Below, piece by piece: positions 8,173-20,156 of a stretch of DNA of 64,000 nucleotides (positions are counted from its first letter, which is position 1; each line of letters begins with the position of its first letter). The position numbers were made by a program, and so were the translations under genes. The notes beneath the pieces are model-generated. The model was not told the DNA's origin, did no database searches, and saw only the letters and a program-made list of their open reading frames with translations. The stretch is from assembly GCA_031425195.1 (NCBI GenBank), contig JANPIX010000009.1, forward strand, positions 310,001-374,000, given 5' to 3'. The stretch comes from JANPIX01 sp031425195. Its GTDB lineage: Bacteria > Pseudomonadota > Alphaproteobacteria > Rhodobacterales > Rhodobacteraceae.

Positions 8173-9999
8173 TCAACGGCCCCGGCGGATCAACCTCTTG
8201 TAAACCCGGTACATGAACGGTGCCCAACTTGGGTGCCGGGCGGCAATGCTGCGGCCCCATTTCAGCCAAAAGCCATGGCTGAAAATGCCATTGTCACCCA
8301 TTGACCGTTCCGCCTGTTCCACCACTTCACGGTAAAACGGCGTCTTTAACAAAGCCGCCCAGTAATACTGGGCATAATGAACCTCGGCGATTTCCCAGGG
8401 TTTGTAACTTGCCGCAGCGTAGTGGATCACAAACGGGTCGCGCCTTGCCTCCAACGCCTCTTTCTGGTTCCCGGCGGGGACATGGGTGTAGGTGGCGTCA
8501 TTGCTGTTGAACACGTTGTATTTCGCGGGCAGCCGCAGATAATCGTCCTTGAAATAACTGTTCAGCAGATCCTGATCCTGAAACAGGAATTGCGACGTTT
8601 TCGCCTTTTTGATCAATTCCTTGCCGGTGGCCTTTACGTCCATTGCGGCGAAATTGAACAGCATCAGACCAGCATTGAAATAGTTGTAAATGTGCCGATC
8701 TTCCAAGCCCAGTTTTTTACGCTGATAGGCGTAAAGGTCAGGAACCTTGGGGTCGAGCGTCTTGACATGGTTGGTCAGGGTGCGCGTCATGATGAAATCA
8801 GGCACAGCCGCAACCTTGTGGTTGCCCATGTCAATATCAAACACTTCGGCCAGATCGCCGCGCATGATCATGTCGCAATCGACATACAGGATGCGGTCCG
8901 TGGTCGGCAAAAGTTCGAACAGCATGAACCTGTTATACGTCGCCGTTGATGGCGACGGCGAAGACGGGCGATAGCTTTCCTTGAACGGGTCGCCGATGTT
9001 CAGGCAATGCAGCCTGATATTGCTATGGTGCCGAAACAACCCCTCGAAAAGCTCGATCCGCCGTGGCGGGATGTTGGTGTAAAGAAGGAACAGGTTGTAG
9101 GTCCGGTCGGGCGAAAAATATTCTGCCGCCGATACCACCATCGCCGCCGCATGGGGCAGATACTTACCATCCGCCGAAAACGCGATGTTCACATTCTTTG
9201 GCCCGTTCAGGCTGTCATCGGACACATGCGGTGTGCAGCTTCCGTTTGCGAGGTTCAGGATATGCATGTGCCGCACTGTCAGCGCAGGATTGTCGGCCAA
9301 AAACTTCGTGATGAACACCGTGAACAGCCGCTCGGACAGAAAGCCCAAAAACCGTTTCTGATAGGCGCTGTAATACTGGCGGTCGATGTCGGCCTGATAG
9401 ACCTGCCCCAGAATGTCAAACAGGAACGCGCAGTACTGGTTCATAATGTCGCGCCGTGCCAGGAACATGTTGGCAAGATAGATGCTGCGCCCGTCCATTA
9501 CTTTTTTGAAATAGGGATAATATTCTGGATACTTCTCTGCGACGATCTTTTCGCAGCAATCCAGATCTTTTTGGCTGTGCGCCTGCATGTAATTGCGCCG
9601 AACACTGAATGGCATGGTGTGCCGTTTGGGCAAGACAAGATCGACGTCGGGGTTTGCCGCGATCCACGCCTCAGCCTGCGACGTATAGTCCGCGACATAT
9701 AACTGGTTCATCTGGATTTCGGCCTCGGTCGTGGAAAACCACCCAGCGAAATCGAAAAGACGCCGGTAATGCATCAACCCGATGCGGTCGCTGCCGCTAT
9801 CGTTTTTCCACGCCCAATACAGTGCTGTCAGCTCGCAGTAAGGGCCATTGTGCGCACTGATGTTATCGCCGGTATCATCCCCGATCATTCCGGCAAGCGG
9901 TCGTGAAGCCAGTACCCGCCCGACATGAATGGGCTGGATCGACGGCCCGTCGACCATCGACGAAGGCTTGTGATAAGCGACATAGATTGTACTGGTCAT
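8173..9999 (-). CDS. DUF4422 - glycosyltransferase family 8 fusion protein
   Basis: Two-domain glycosyltransferase of 608 residues. Residues 1 to ~250 match DUF4422, with the characteristic YVAYHKP start and the GLMHYRR segment. Residues ~268-545 match GT8, starting NIAFSADGKYLPHA and carrying the metal-binding DCD at 374-376 and a late FNAGLMLF segment. No membrane segment is visible; a basic tail (KRLIRRGR) may aid membrane association. AAAGAG precedes the ATG. GT8 enzymes transfer glucose or galactose from UDP-sugars. With UDP-galactopyranose mutase two genes upstream, a role in a polysaccharide or glycolipid is likely. Confidence 0.82.
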   Translation of the reverse strand: MTSTIYVAYHKPSSMVDGPSIQPIHVGRVLASRPLAGMIGDDTGDNISAHNGPYCELTALYWAWKNDSGSDRIGLMHYRRLFDFAGWFSTTEAEIQMNQLYVADYTSQAEAWIAANPDVDLVLPKRHTMPFSVRRNYMQAHSQKDLDCCEKIVAEKYPEYYPYFKKVMDGRSIYLANMFLARRDIMNQYCAFLFDILGQVYQADIDRQYYSAYQKRFLGFLSERLFTVFITKFLADNPALTVRHMHILNLANGSCTPHVSDDSLNGPKNVNIAFSADGKYLPHAAAMVVSAAEYFSPDRTYNLFLLYTNIPPRRIELFEGLFRHHSNIRLHCLNIGDPFKESYRPSSPSPSTATYNRFMLFELLPTTDRILYVDCDMIMRGDLAEVFDIDMGNHKVAAVPDFIMTRTLTNHVKTLDPKVPDLYAYQRKKLGLEDRHIYNYFNAGLMLFNFAAMDVKATGKELIKKAKTSQFLFQDQDLLNSYFKDDYLRLPAKYNVFNSNDATYTHVPAGNQKEALEARRDPFVIHYAAASYKPWEIAEVHYAQYYWAALLKTPFYREVVEQAERSMGDNGIFSHGFWLKWGRSIAARHPSWAPFMYRVYKRLIRRGR

Positions 10000-10054
10000 C
10001 GGACTCTTTCAGAATGGCAACCTTGATGCTGGTTTCCACGTTTTGCGCCCGCCG

Positions 10055-11005
10055 TCAAACCACTTGGTCCCCTGCGATGGCCAAAATCTCGGCATGAGGT
10101 CGGTGCCGACGCCCCGCCCGCGCATCCTGAAGGGCAAGCGTTAATAGTTTGCCGTAAATCACAGCGTCATCGGCGGGCAACCGAATTGCTGCGCGTCGCC
10201 ACCTGGCGGCCAGAACGGCAATCAGCGGGCGAAACAGCACCGGCCCGGCGGCAAGCCGGTAAACGAACCACCGGTTGCGATGCAGGTAATAGGTCTTCCA
10301 CAACGGCCGCCAAACCCGCCCGGGGTCTGCCTGCACGCAGTCATGTTCAAACCGAACGGCAGGGTCGAACACGATCTTTCCGCCCCGTTTGGCAAGGGTC
10401 AAGGTATAAAGTACGTCATCGCCATAGATGAACAAACCGCCCTCGGGATAACCCGCCAACTGAATCGCCCGCCGCGACAGGAACAGCCCCACAAAACTCG
10501 CCCCGTCAATCGGGCACACCGCGCCCGCCCCATAAGCCGCATCGCCCAGGTGAAAGGCGCGTCGCCCCCCCATCAGGGTCCGCACAAAGGCCCCCCCGTG
10601 CCAGAACGGGTTGACCCAGGGGCGGTTCATTTCGCAGATGCCGCCCGCAGGGTACATCACAGCGGCGGCCAAACCATCGGCCTGCGGCAAAAACGCGCGG
10701 AACCGCGTCAGCGCACCCGGAACAGGCCGCGCGTCGTCGTCCATGATCACGGTCCAATCCGGATCGAACAGCGCCACCGCCGCGCGCAGCCCGGTCTCGA
10801 ACCCCGCCGCCCCACCGCCATTTTCACCCGGCAGCAAAACCTTCACCCGCCCGTCCTCCAGCCTCGCCAGCCATTCACGTGAACCGTCCGTCGATCCGTT
10901 ATCGACGACAATCAGATGGTCCACAGGTTCCGGAAGCAGCCGCGCCACCGTTCGCCGCAGATGGTCGATTCGGTTATAGGTAACGACAACAGCGGCCAGT
11001 TTCAT
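10055..11005 (-). CDS. Glycosyltransferase family 2, candidate galactofuranosyltransferase
   Basis: GT-A fold glycosyltransferase of 316 residues. Visible elements are the N-terminal VVVTYNR strand, VDNGSTDGS, and the metal-binding DDD at about residue 88-90 (MDDDARP). A later GDDVLYTLTLAKRGG segment supplies the probable catalytic acidic residues. It starts four bases after the stop of glf, so the two genes are almost certainly co-translated. GT2 enzymes beside glf are often UDP-galactofuranose-dependent (GlfT type). That donor assignment is inferred from position only. The C-terminal third is rich in hydrophobic and basic residues and may lie on the membrane. Confidence 0.82.
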   Translation of the reverse strand: MKLAAVVVTYNRIDHLRRTVARLLPEPVDHLIVVDNGSTDGSREWLARLEDGRVKVLLPGENGGGAAGFETGLRAAVALFDPDWTVIMDDDARPVPGALTRFRAFLPQADGLAAAVMYPAGGICEMNRPWVNPFWHGGAFVRTLMGGRRAFHLGDAAYGAGAVCPIDGASFVGLFLSRRAIQLAGYPEGGLFIYGDDVLYTLTLAKRGGKIVFDPAVRFEHDCVQADPGRVWRPLWKTYYLHRNRWFVYRLAAGPVLFRPLIAVLAARWRRAAIRLPADDAVIYGKLLTLALQDARAGRRHRPHAEILAIAGDQVV

Positions 11006-11009
11006 TGCG

Positions 11010-13044
<2,035 letters not shown>

Positions 13045-13045
13045 G

Positions 13046-13876
13046 TCACACCGCCCAGTCCGCAGTCCGGTCAAGCCCCGGCAGCGGCCCGCGCGCGCCC
13101 CCGATGCGTGGCAGACAGTTCAGCAACCCCTGCGTATAGGGATGCCGCGCGTTCAGCAGATCGCGCGCCGCCAGTTCCTCCACGATCCTGCCCTTGTACA
13201 TCACGATGACCCGGTCACAAAACCGCGCCACCAGCCGCAGGTCGTGACTGATGAAGATCAGCCCCATCCCCCGGTCCCGCACCAGCGCGTCAAGGATCGA
13301 CAGCACCTCTGCCTGCACCGTCACGTCCAGCGCACTTGTCGGCTCGTCTGCGATCAGCAGGTCCGGGTTCGGGATCAGCATCATCGCAATCATCACGCGC
13401 TGTCCCATCCCCCCCGAAAGCTCGTGCGGATAGGCCTGCATCACCCGGTCCGGGTCGCGGATCTGCACCGCCTCCAGCGCCCTGACAGCGGCGGCATAGG
13501 CGTCGGCCTTGCCCAGCCGGTCGCGCTGGCGCAACCCTTCCGTCAACTGTGCCCCCACCCGCATCACGGGGTTGAGCGAATATTTCGGGTCCTGCATCAC
13601 CATCGCCATGCGTGGCCCGCGCAGACTGCGCATCTGCGTCTCGGACGCCGCCATCAGGTCGATGCCGTCAAAGGTCATCTCCGCCGCCTCGATCCGCCCC
13701 GGCGGGCGGATCAGGCGCAGCACCGACCGCCCCGTCATCGTCTTGCCCGATCCGCTTTCCCCCACGATGCCAAGCCGTTCGCGGCCCAGCGAAAACGAAA
13801 CCCCGCGCACGGCCTCCACCACTCCCGCCTCGGTGTCAAAACTCACCTTCAGGTCACGCACCGACAACAGCGTCAT
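13046..13876 (-). CDS. Oligopeptide/dipeptide-type ABC transporter, first ATP-binding subunit (DppD-like)
   Basis: ATPase subunit of 276 residues. Walker A is GESGSGKTM, the signature is LSGGMGQR and Walker B is [12 protein letters not shown], followed by the SHDL switch. The C-terminal [15 protein letters not shown] segment is the typical oligo_HPY tail of peptide importers. The start ATG 13876 overlaps the upstream permease stop as ATGA. The same frame is open much further upstream, but that part reads through permease coding sequence and is not real. Confidence 0.92.
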   Translation of the reverse strand: MTLLSVRDLKVSFDTEAGVVEAVRGVSFSLGRERLGIVGESGSGKTMTGRSVLRLIRPPGRIEAAEMTFDGIDLMAASETQMRSLRGPRMAMVMQDPKYSLNPVMRVGAQLTEGLRQRDRLGKADAYAAAVRALEAVQIRDPDRVMQAYPHELSGGMGQRVMIAMMLIPNPDLLIADEPTSALDVTVQAEVLSILDALVRDRGMGLIFISHDLRLVARFCDRVIVMYKGRIVEELAARDLLNARHPYTQGLLNCLPRIGGARGPLPGLDRTADWAV

Positions 13877-14778
13877 TTGCCCGCACCCCTTGGGTCCAGC
13901 ACGTCGCGCAGACCGTCGCCAAGCAGGTTGAACCCCAGGCTCACGATAAAGATCGCCATGCCGGGCATCGTTGCCACCCACCACTGCTCGAACAGATACT
14001 TGCGCCCGGCCGAAATCATCGATCCCCACTCCGGCAAGGGCGGCTGCACGCCAAGCCCCAGAAACCCAAGGCCCGCCGCCACCAGAATGACCCCCGCCAT
14101 GTCGAGCGTCACGCGGATGATCACAGACGGCAGGCACATCGGCATCACATGGCCCCAGATCACGCGCCCCGCCCCGGCCCCCTGCAGGCGCACAGCGGCG
14201 ATGTAATCCGAATTGCGCACCGTCAGGGTTTCGGCGCGCGCCACCCGCGCATAGGGCGGCCATGATGTCAGCGCGATGGCCAGCACCGCGTTTTCGATCC
14301 CCGGCCCCAGCACCGCAACCAGTGCCAGCGCCAGAATAAGCTTGGGGAAGGCCAGAAAGATATCGGTGATGCGCATCAGCACCTCATCCGTCCAGCCGCC
14401 GAAATACCCGGCCACCGTGCCAATCGCCAGCCCCGCAACAGGCGCCGTCACCGTCACCATCGCAATGATGAACAGCGTGATCCGCGACCCGTGGATCAAC
14501 CGGCTTGCGATATCACGTCCGAAATCATCGGTGCCAAGCCAATGGCCCGACGTGCCGGGCGGCAACAACCGTCTCGACAGGTCCTGCGCAATCGGGTCAT
14601 AGGGCGACAGCCAGGCCGCAAACGCCGCCACAAACAGCAGCACCCCCACGATCACCAGCCCCGCCACCGCAAGCGGATTGCGCCGCAGCCGCAGCCACCC
14701 GAACCACGCCTGCCCCAACCGGGCCTGCCTGCGCGACGACGGGTTCGGGTCGCGCAACCATGTGGTCAGCGCGCTCAT
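13873..14778 (-). CDS. Oligopeptide/dipeptide-type ABC transporter permease (DppC-like)
   Basis: Inner-membrane permease of 301 residues. A cytoplasmic N-terminus leads into the first membrane helix near residue 40 and the OppC_N-type segment LSPYDPIAQDLSRRL with LGTDDFGRD. The ABC-permease EAA loop is seen as AETLTVRNSDYIAAVRLQGA. About six membrane helices are expected. It overlaps the DppB-like gene upstream and the ATPase downstream by four bases each. Confidence 0.92.
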   Translation of the reverse strand: MSALTTWLRDPNPSSRRQARLGQAWFGWLRLRRNPLAVAGLVIVGVLLFVAAFAAWLSPYDPIAQDLSRRLLPPGTSGHWLGTDDFGRDIASRLIHGSRITLFIIAMVTVTAPVAGLAIGTVAGYFGGWTDEVLMRITDIFLAFPKLILALALVAVLGPGIENAVLAIALTSWPPYARVARAETLTVRNSDYIAAVRLQGAGAGRVIWGHVMPMCLPSVIIRVTLDMAGVILVAAGLGFLGLGVQPPLPEWGSMISAGRKYLFEQWWVATMPGMAIFIVSLGFNLLGDGLRDVLDPRGAGK

Positions 14779-15839
14779 CCCCGCGCCCTTGGATCGACCA
14801 GCCGGTACAGCACATCCGACAGCATGTTCAGCCCGATATAGGCCACCCCCACGACAACCGTGCCCCCCAGAACGGCGGGCATGTCGTTCACCTGCAACGC
14901 ATCGGTGATGTAACTGCCCAACCCCGGCCAGGCGAAAATCGTTTCGGTCAGCACCGCCCCTTCCAGCAGATAGGCATAGCTTAGCGCCACCACAGTGATC
15001 AGCGGCACCATCACATTGCGCATCGCGTGAACCCAGATCACACGCCGCTCCGGCATCCCCTTGACCCGTGCCGTCGTGATGTATTCCTGACCCAACTCGT
15101 TCATCATGAAACTGCGGGTCATCCGGCTGATATAGGCCATCGACAGATATCCCAGAATCCCGGCGGGCAGGATGATGTGGCTGACCGCATTCCAGAACAT
15201 GTCCCAGCGCCCGTTCAGCGCGGTGTCGATCAGGATCATGCCGGTATAGGGCGTCACCTCGAATTCATACATCATGTCAAACCCGGCATCCAATCGCCCC
15301 GGCCCGCCAACCCAGTCAAGCGTCCCGTAAAACAGCAAAAGCCCCATCAGGCCCAGCCAGAACACAGGCATCGAATACCCCATCAACCCCACCAGCCGCA
15401 CAATCTGATCCGACAATGACCCCGGCTTGGTCGCCGCCAGAACCCCGGCCGGAACCCCGATCAGCACCCCGAAAATCGTGGCCAGCGTCGCCAGTTCCAA
15501 TGTCGCGGGGAAATAGCGCATCACTTCTTCGATCACAGGCTCGCGGGTGCGGATCGACAGGCCAAGATCGCCCTGCACCGCCTGCCATACATACAGGCCA
15601 AACTGTTTCCACAGCGGTTCATCCAAGCCCAGCCGCAACCGCTCGGCAGCGATCTGCGCGTCGGTCGCACGCTCGCCCAGAATCGACAGCACGGGGTCGA
15701 TCGGCACGATCCGCGCGATGATGAAGGTCACGAACAACAGCCCGATGAACGTCGCCAGCAGCGACAGGATCACACCGGCGACAGCCCGCAATCTGGGCAC
15801 AAGACGCGACGGTGTCGGGGAAAGGGAGGTATCGGTCAT
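14775..15839 (-). CDS. Oligopeptide/dipeptide-type ABC transporter permease (DppB-like)
   Basis: Inner-membrane permease of 354 residues, slightly longer than usual because of an extra N-terminal ~20 residues and an insertion near residues 195-215 (GGPGRLDAG). The N-terminal helix with FVTFIIARIVPIDPV, the EAA-loop segment (EYITTARVKGMPERRVIW) and the closing GLNMLSDVLYRLVDPR are typical of DppB/OppB. It follows the substrate-binding protein after a 51-base gap that carries a strong hairpin. Confidence 0.92.
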   Translation of the reverse strand: MTDTSLSPTPSRLVPRLRAVAGVILSLLATFIGLLFVTFIIARIVPIDPVLSILGERATDAQIAAERLRLGLDEPLWKQFGLYVWQAVQGDLGLSIRTREPVIEEVMRYFPATLELATLATIFGVLIGVPAGVLAATKPGSLSDQIVRLVGLMGYSMPVFWLGLMGLLLFYGTLDWVGGPGRLDAGFDMMYEFEVTPYTGMILIDTALNGRWDMFWNAVSHIILPAGILGYLSMAYISRMTRSFMMNELGQEYITTARVKGMPERRVIWVHAMRNVMVPLITVVALSYAYLLEGAVLTETIFAWPGLGSYITDALQVNDMPAVLGGTVVVGVAYIGLNMLSDVLYRLVDPRARG

Positions 15840-15855
15840 GGCAGGACTGACGGCC

Positions 15856-15885
15856 TGGCGCGCCCACCCATGGGCAGGCGCGCCA
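15856..15885 (-). promoter_or_regulatory. Intercistronic hairpin between binding protein and permease genes
   Basis: Two copies of GGCGCGCC, each self-complementary, pair as a 9-bp stem (15856-15864 with 15877-15885) with a 12-base loop. There is no T-run on the minus strand. Such hairpins after the first gene of importer operons usually protect the binding-protein mRNA and lower downstream expression; that role is inferred here. Confidence 0.6.
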
Positions 15886-15890
15886 CGGGC

Positions 15891-17489
15891 TTACTTCGTC
15901 AACAGCCAGTAGGCCGCGCTGTCGATGGCCCCGCCGGTATAAAACCCTTCGACATTGCTGCGCAGCGCCGTCTGATATCCGATCTGGAACATCAGGATGA
16001 ACGGCGATGTGGTGCGGTGTGCCTCCTGAATTTCCTTGTACATCGCTTCACGTGCCGCCGGATCGCGTTCCATCACCGCTGCCTCGGTCTTGCCATGCAG
16101 TTCGCCGGGGTCATAGGCGTTGCGCCATGCAAGGCCACCCGTCGACGCCCCATCCGAATTGTCCGCGTTCATCGAGAAAGCAGACGCGTTGGTGTGCGGG
16201 TCAGGATAATCCGGCCCCCAGCTTTGCAGCGTCGCATCATGTTCCCGCGCGCGGTAACGCTTCAACTGCTCCGCCCCCTCGCCGATGTTCAACTCCACGG
16301 CGATCCCGGCCTGCCCGAACGTGTTCTGGATCGACTGCGCCATATCCATCCGGTCCGCCGCGTTGCGCACATCCATCACGATCTTCGGCGCTTCGATGCC
16401 GCTTTCCGCGACCAGCGCCTTGGCCTTTTCGATGTCGAGCGCAAACGGAATATCGTCCAGCGCCCCAAGATACCCTTTCGGCAGATAGGCCTGATGCACC
16501 ACCATGTTCCCCTTCAGGAACGTGTCGGCCATCCCCTGATAGTCGATGGCATAGCGCATCGCTTCCAGCAGCTTCTGGTTCTGGTAGTTCGGGTTCTTCT
16601 GGTTGAACGACAGATAGAACACCTGCCCGCCCACATCCTGCTGCAACCGCACGTCCGGGTTACCGGTCAGCCCTTCGATGTCCACCGGCGTCAGTTCGCG
16701 GGCAATGTCGATATCGCCCTTTTCGATCTGCAACCGCTGTGTCGCGGCCTCGGGAATGTGCTGCATGAAGATGTTGGCCGTCTTGGCAGGCCCGCGCCAA
16801 TGCGTCGGGTTCGCCGTCAGAAGATAACCTTCGTTGGCCTTGAACGATTTCAAAACATAAGCGCCCGACCCGGCCGAGTTGGACTTCAGCCACTCGTTGC
16901 CCATATCGCCGCCCACATCGTTGGCCATGACAGTGGTCATGTCGACGATGGACGCCACACCCGCCGTCAGGCAGTTGTAAAGGAACGTCGGCGCATAGGC
17001 CTTGTCGGTCTTGATGGTCACCGTGTCACCTTCGGCGGTGATCATGCTGTCCACGTTTTCGGCGGTCCACCCGAACTGGTTCAGAATGAACGCCGGCGTC
17101 TTGTTGATCTTGACCGCGCGCTGCAGCGATCCCGCCGCATCAGCCGCCGTCACCGGATTGCCACTGGCAAAGGTGATGCCCGGTTTCATCTTGAACGTAT
17201 AGGTCATGCCGTCGTTGGCCACGGTCCAGCTTTCCGCCAGACCCGGCTGCAATTCGCCCGGCTTGGCCGGATCAAGTTCGATCAGCCCGTCATACACGTT
17301 GTTGACCACATCGAGCCCGGAAAATTCATAGGCCTCGTGCGGGTCAAGCGACACGATGTCGTCAATCGCATCGGCAATCACGATCGTGTCCGCAGGGGTG
17401 TCGGCGAACAGGGCGGCAGGGGCCGTGCCAACCAGCAAACCGGCAAGGGCAACGGCAACAAGACGCGAAGGACTAGGATCGAGTTTCAT
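15891..17489 (-). CDS. ABC transporter substrate-binding protein, family 5 (oligopeptide/dipeptide type)
   Basis: Periplasmic solute-binding protein of 532 residues. A Sec signal peptide occupies roughly residues 1-29, with cleavage likely after ALFA. The family-5 features include NVYDGLIELDP, GMTYTFKMKPGITFASG, and a C-terminal segment with DYPDPHTNA. AGGGAT lies six bases before ATG 17489. It is the first gene of the importer operon. The ligand (peptide, opine, glycoside or nickel chelate) cannot be read from the sequence. Confidence 0.92.
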   Translation of the reverse strand: MKLDPSPSRLVAVALAGLLVGTAPAALFADTPADTIVIADAIDDIVSLDPHEAYEFSGLDVVNNVYDGLIELDPAKPGELQPGLAESWTVANDGMTYTFKMKPGITFASGNPVTAADAAGSLQRAVKINKTPAFILNQFGWTAENVDSMITAEGDTVTIKTDKAYAPTFLYNCLTAGVASIVDMTTVMANDVGGDMGNEWLKSNSAGSGAYVLKSFKANEGYLLTANPTHWRGPAKTANIFMQHIPEAATQRLQIEKGDIDIARELTPVDIEGLTGNPDVRLQQDVGGQVFYLSFNQKNPNYQNQKLLEAMRYAIDYQGMADTFLKGNMVVHQAYLPKGYLGALDDIPFALDIEKAKALVAESGIEAPKIVMDVRNAADRMDMAQSIQNTFGQAGIAVELNIGEGAEQLKRYRAREHDATLQSWGPDYPDPHTNASAFSMNADNSDGASTGGLAWRNAYDPGELHGKTEAAVMERDPAAREAMYKEIQEAHRTTSPFILMFQIGYQTALRSNVEGFYTGGAIDSAAYWLLTK

Positions 17490-17644
17490 GATTTTATCCC
17501 TGTTAAATCAAATTCTTGTAGGGTCGGCGATCACCGCGTCATGCGGGGCCAGTGGACTGATCCTTACCTTCCTGACCAAAGAGTCAAGAAACTTCGAAAA
17601 CTAACCCTGCGGAATATTTCCGGCTGCCCTGATTGGGGCAGATG

Positions 17645-18968
17645 TCACAGGATGTCGAAACTTTGTGACGTCACCACGGCCCCGGCCTGCATGTCCACGA
17701 TCAGAATGCCGGCATTTCCACCCCTGCCATCTGCGTCGAACCACAGCGTGCTGTCGCTGCGCCGGAAGATGAACCTGTCGTCGGCCTCTTGCGCCTGATT
17801 GCTTGTCGCACGGCTCACGAACCACTCGGCATCAGCCACGTTCGGCAATGCGCCGAACACGGACGATTCAAACCGCAGGCTGTCGTTTGGCCCGAAATCG
17901 GTGATCGTGTCGCCACGATCGGCTAGGCGCTGGAAATAGAATGTGTCCGCATCCGCCCCGCCTGTCACGGTGTCACGCCCCGCGCCCCCGATCAGGAAAT
18001 CGCCGTCCGCGCCACCAAACAGCCGGTCACTGCCCTTGCCGCCGTTCAGCGTGTCGTCCCCGACGCCGCCCGTCAGCCGGTCATTTCCACCCAACCCGGC
18101 CAACGAATTTGACGACAGGTTGCCCGTCAGTTTGTCACCAAACCGGGCCGAACCCTGCAGATCTTCGACGTTCAGATAAATGTCACCCTTGGCCAGCCGG
18201 TGTTTTTTGACGAATCCAGAAGATCGACAGTGATGCCCGCCTTTGCACTGGTAAAGCGAACCTCGTCCGAAACACCCGCGCCGCCATCGACGGTTTCCTT
18301 GAAACGGCCCACCAAAATCGTGTCGTTTCCATCCCCGGTTTGCAATGTTTCGGTCAGCCGACCGCCCTTATGGCCATCATAAAGGTCGTTCCCGCCATGC
18401 AGATTGATGCCGCCCACGATAATGCCGGTATTGCGGATGATTTCGACCCCGGTGGAACTGGCCGTATTGATGGCGTCGTCGCTGCTTTTGATGACACCGG
18501 AATTGATGATCGTGATGGTTTCAAGGGCCGACGCACTTGCCCGCCCGATGCCACGCGCAAAGCCTTCGATGACCCCGGAATTGACGACGCGCGACCCCGT
18601 CCCCTCGTCGTTGTCGAAAAAGATCCCGAAGCGCCCGCTGATAAGACCGCGTTCTCAACCAGAAAATCCTGCCCGTGCAAAACAATCCCGGCCCCAAGAG
18701 TGTTGTTGAGCGATTGCGACACATGCCCGCCTGCACCAATCGTGACAATGCCCCCGTCCACCAGCGCCAGATCGGTTCCGAACGCCACCCCGCCCGCTAA
18801 ACCGCCCACAGTTCCGTCAATGGATACGGTCCGGCCATTTCCGGTCACCTGAATGGCCACGTCGTTGGTCGACCCCAGAACGATGTTCGCACCGACGTTC
18901 AGATCGTCTGTCGAAAGGAAGTACCGGACATTGGTGTCAAATTCGCTTTCCGCTTGAATCAGTGGCAT
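17645..18968 (-). pseudogene. RTX-type calcium-binding secreted protein, disrupted by two -1 frameshifts
   Basis: Three successive minus-strand frames join into one protein of about 441 residues if one base is restored near 18641-18646 and one near 18195-18200. Frame 1 starts at ATG 18968 (GGGGAT upstream) and runs to the first shift. Frame 2 holds NSGVIEG / NSGVIKS / NTGIIVGG beta-helix-like repeats, then LQTGDGNDTI. Frame 3 carries LAKGDIYLNVEDLQGS and three GGxGxDxLxGG-type RTX repeats. It ends in a C-terminus of the kind recognised by type I secretion systems (SFDIL). Both lesions are single-base losses and no frame has an internal stop within its own section. This may be real decay, or sequencing error of an intact gene. 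Confidence 0.75.
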
Positions 18969-19094
18969 GTTTGAATCCCCAACCATTTGAATGTGAACCG
19001 CAAAATATCGCGCGCATTGCCGGAATAAGGCAACGTCGCCAACAATGCGGTTCTACTGGTCTGCCCCGATTCTGTAAAGAATTCCCGCCGCCCT

Positions 19095-20156
19095 CTAGAC
19101 CCGCAGCTTGCGCCCCCCCTCTGCCGAAGACCGTTCCGCCGTATCCAGCAGGCGCTGCAAAACAGCACCCCGCGCAAAGCCCGGATCGCCGTCACCTTCG
19201 CCGCGAATGGCCGCAATGAACCGTTCATAAATCGTGGGCAGAACCGGCGATTCCACATCGTGCCAGCTGCCAGTCACCACGGCATCCCCCAGACAGGCGC
19301 GCAAACGGCTTTGGCCCTGTTCCAGACCCACCTCCAGACCGCCCTTGTCACCGTAAATCCGCAGCCGCAGGTCATTCAGATGGCCCGTGGCAAAGCGCGT
19401 GGCCGAAACCGTGCCCAGCGCGCCGTTTTCCAGCACGATCTGCATCGTCGCACTGTCATTCGCGTCCAGCACATACTCCCCGATCTGCCCACCCGGTGCC
19501 TTGTCAAACGTCGCGAGAAGGCACGACACCTCGGTCGCCCGCATTCCCGCGATAAAGGTGGCAAAGTCCAGAATGTGGATGCCCACATCGCCCAAGACAC
19601 CCTTTGACCCATGCGCCGTCGACAACCGCCACAACCACTGGCTTTCCTTGTCCCAATGGCCCCAGGCGGGTTGCGTCAGCCAGCTTTGCAGATAGCTCGC
19701 CTCGAAATGGCGGATCTGGCCGATCGCCCCCTGTCGCACCATCCGCGCGGCCTCCTGCAACGCCGCCACGTTCCGGTACGACAGGTTGACCATGTTCACG
19801 ACCCCGGCCGTTGCCGCCGCCTCGGCCATCGCCTCTGCGTCTGCGGCATTGGTGGCCAGCGGCTTTTCGCACAGGATATGCTTGCCCGCCGCCAGCACCG
19901 GCATGGTCGTGGCGTAATGCGCCGCATCCGGCGTCACGTTCGTCACCGCATCGAACTCGCCCCAGGCCAGCGCCGCATCCAGCGTCGCAAACCGGTGTTC
20001 GATCCCATGCGCGTTGCAGAACGCGTCAAGCTGCGCGGGCCGCGTATCGACCCCCGCCACCACCGAAACCCCGTCCATCGCGGCAAAGGATGCGACATGG
20101 TTCGCCGCCATCCCCCCGGTTCCCAGAACTAGAATCCGCACCTCTGATGCCGCCAT
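19095..20156 (-). CDS. thuB: Gfo/Idh/MocA family oxidoreductase, ThuB-like
   Basis: NAD(P)-dependent sugar dehydrogenase of 353 residues. The Rossmann motif is VLGTGGMAANH near residue 8, and the family's CEKPLA lysine motif is at about residue 95. The C-terminal domain includes GVLGDVGIHILDFA. ATG 20156 shares one base with the ThuA-like stop (TGATG), so the pair is co-translated. In Sinorhizobium, ThuA and ThuB act together on trehalose and related disaccharides through 3-keto intermediates. The assignment here rests on the adjacent pair. No trehalose ABC importer is beside it. Confidence 0.72.
   Translation of the reverse strand: MAASEVRILVLGTGGMAANHVASFAAMDGVSVVAGVDTRPAQLDAFCNAHGIEHRFATLDAALAWGEFDAVTNVTPDAAHYATTMPVLAAGKHILCEKPLATNAADAEAMAEAAATAGVVNMVNLSYRNVAALQEAARMVRQGAIGQIRHFEASYLQSWLTQPAWGHWDKESQWLWRLSTAHGSKGVLGDVGIHILDFATFIAGMRATEVSCLLATFDKAPGGQIGEYVLDANDSATMQIVLENGALGTVSATRFATGHLNDLRLRIYGDKGGLEVGLEQGQSRLRACLGDAVVTGSWHDVESPVLPTIYERFIAAIRGEGDGDPGFARGAVLQRLLDTAERSSAEGGRKLRV

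Noticed and set aside
13877..14263. N-terminal extension of the DppD-like ATPase
   Set aside because: The extension reads permease coding sequence out of frame; the ATGA start at 13876 fits the family.
15870..17798. 642-residue plus-strand open frame opposite the peptide-binding protein
   Set aside because: It is the antisense reading of a clear family-5 binding protein; no motif of its own.
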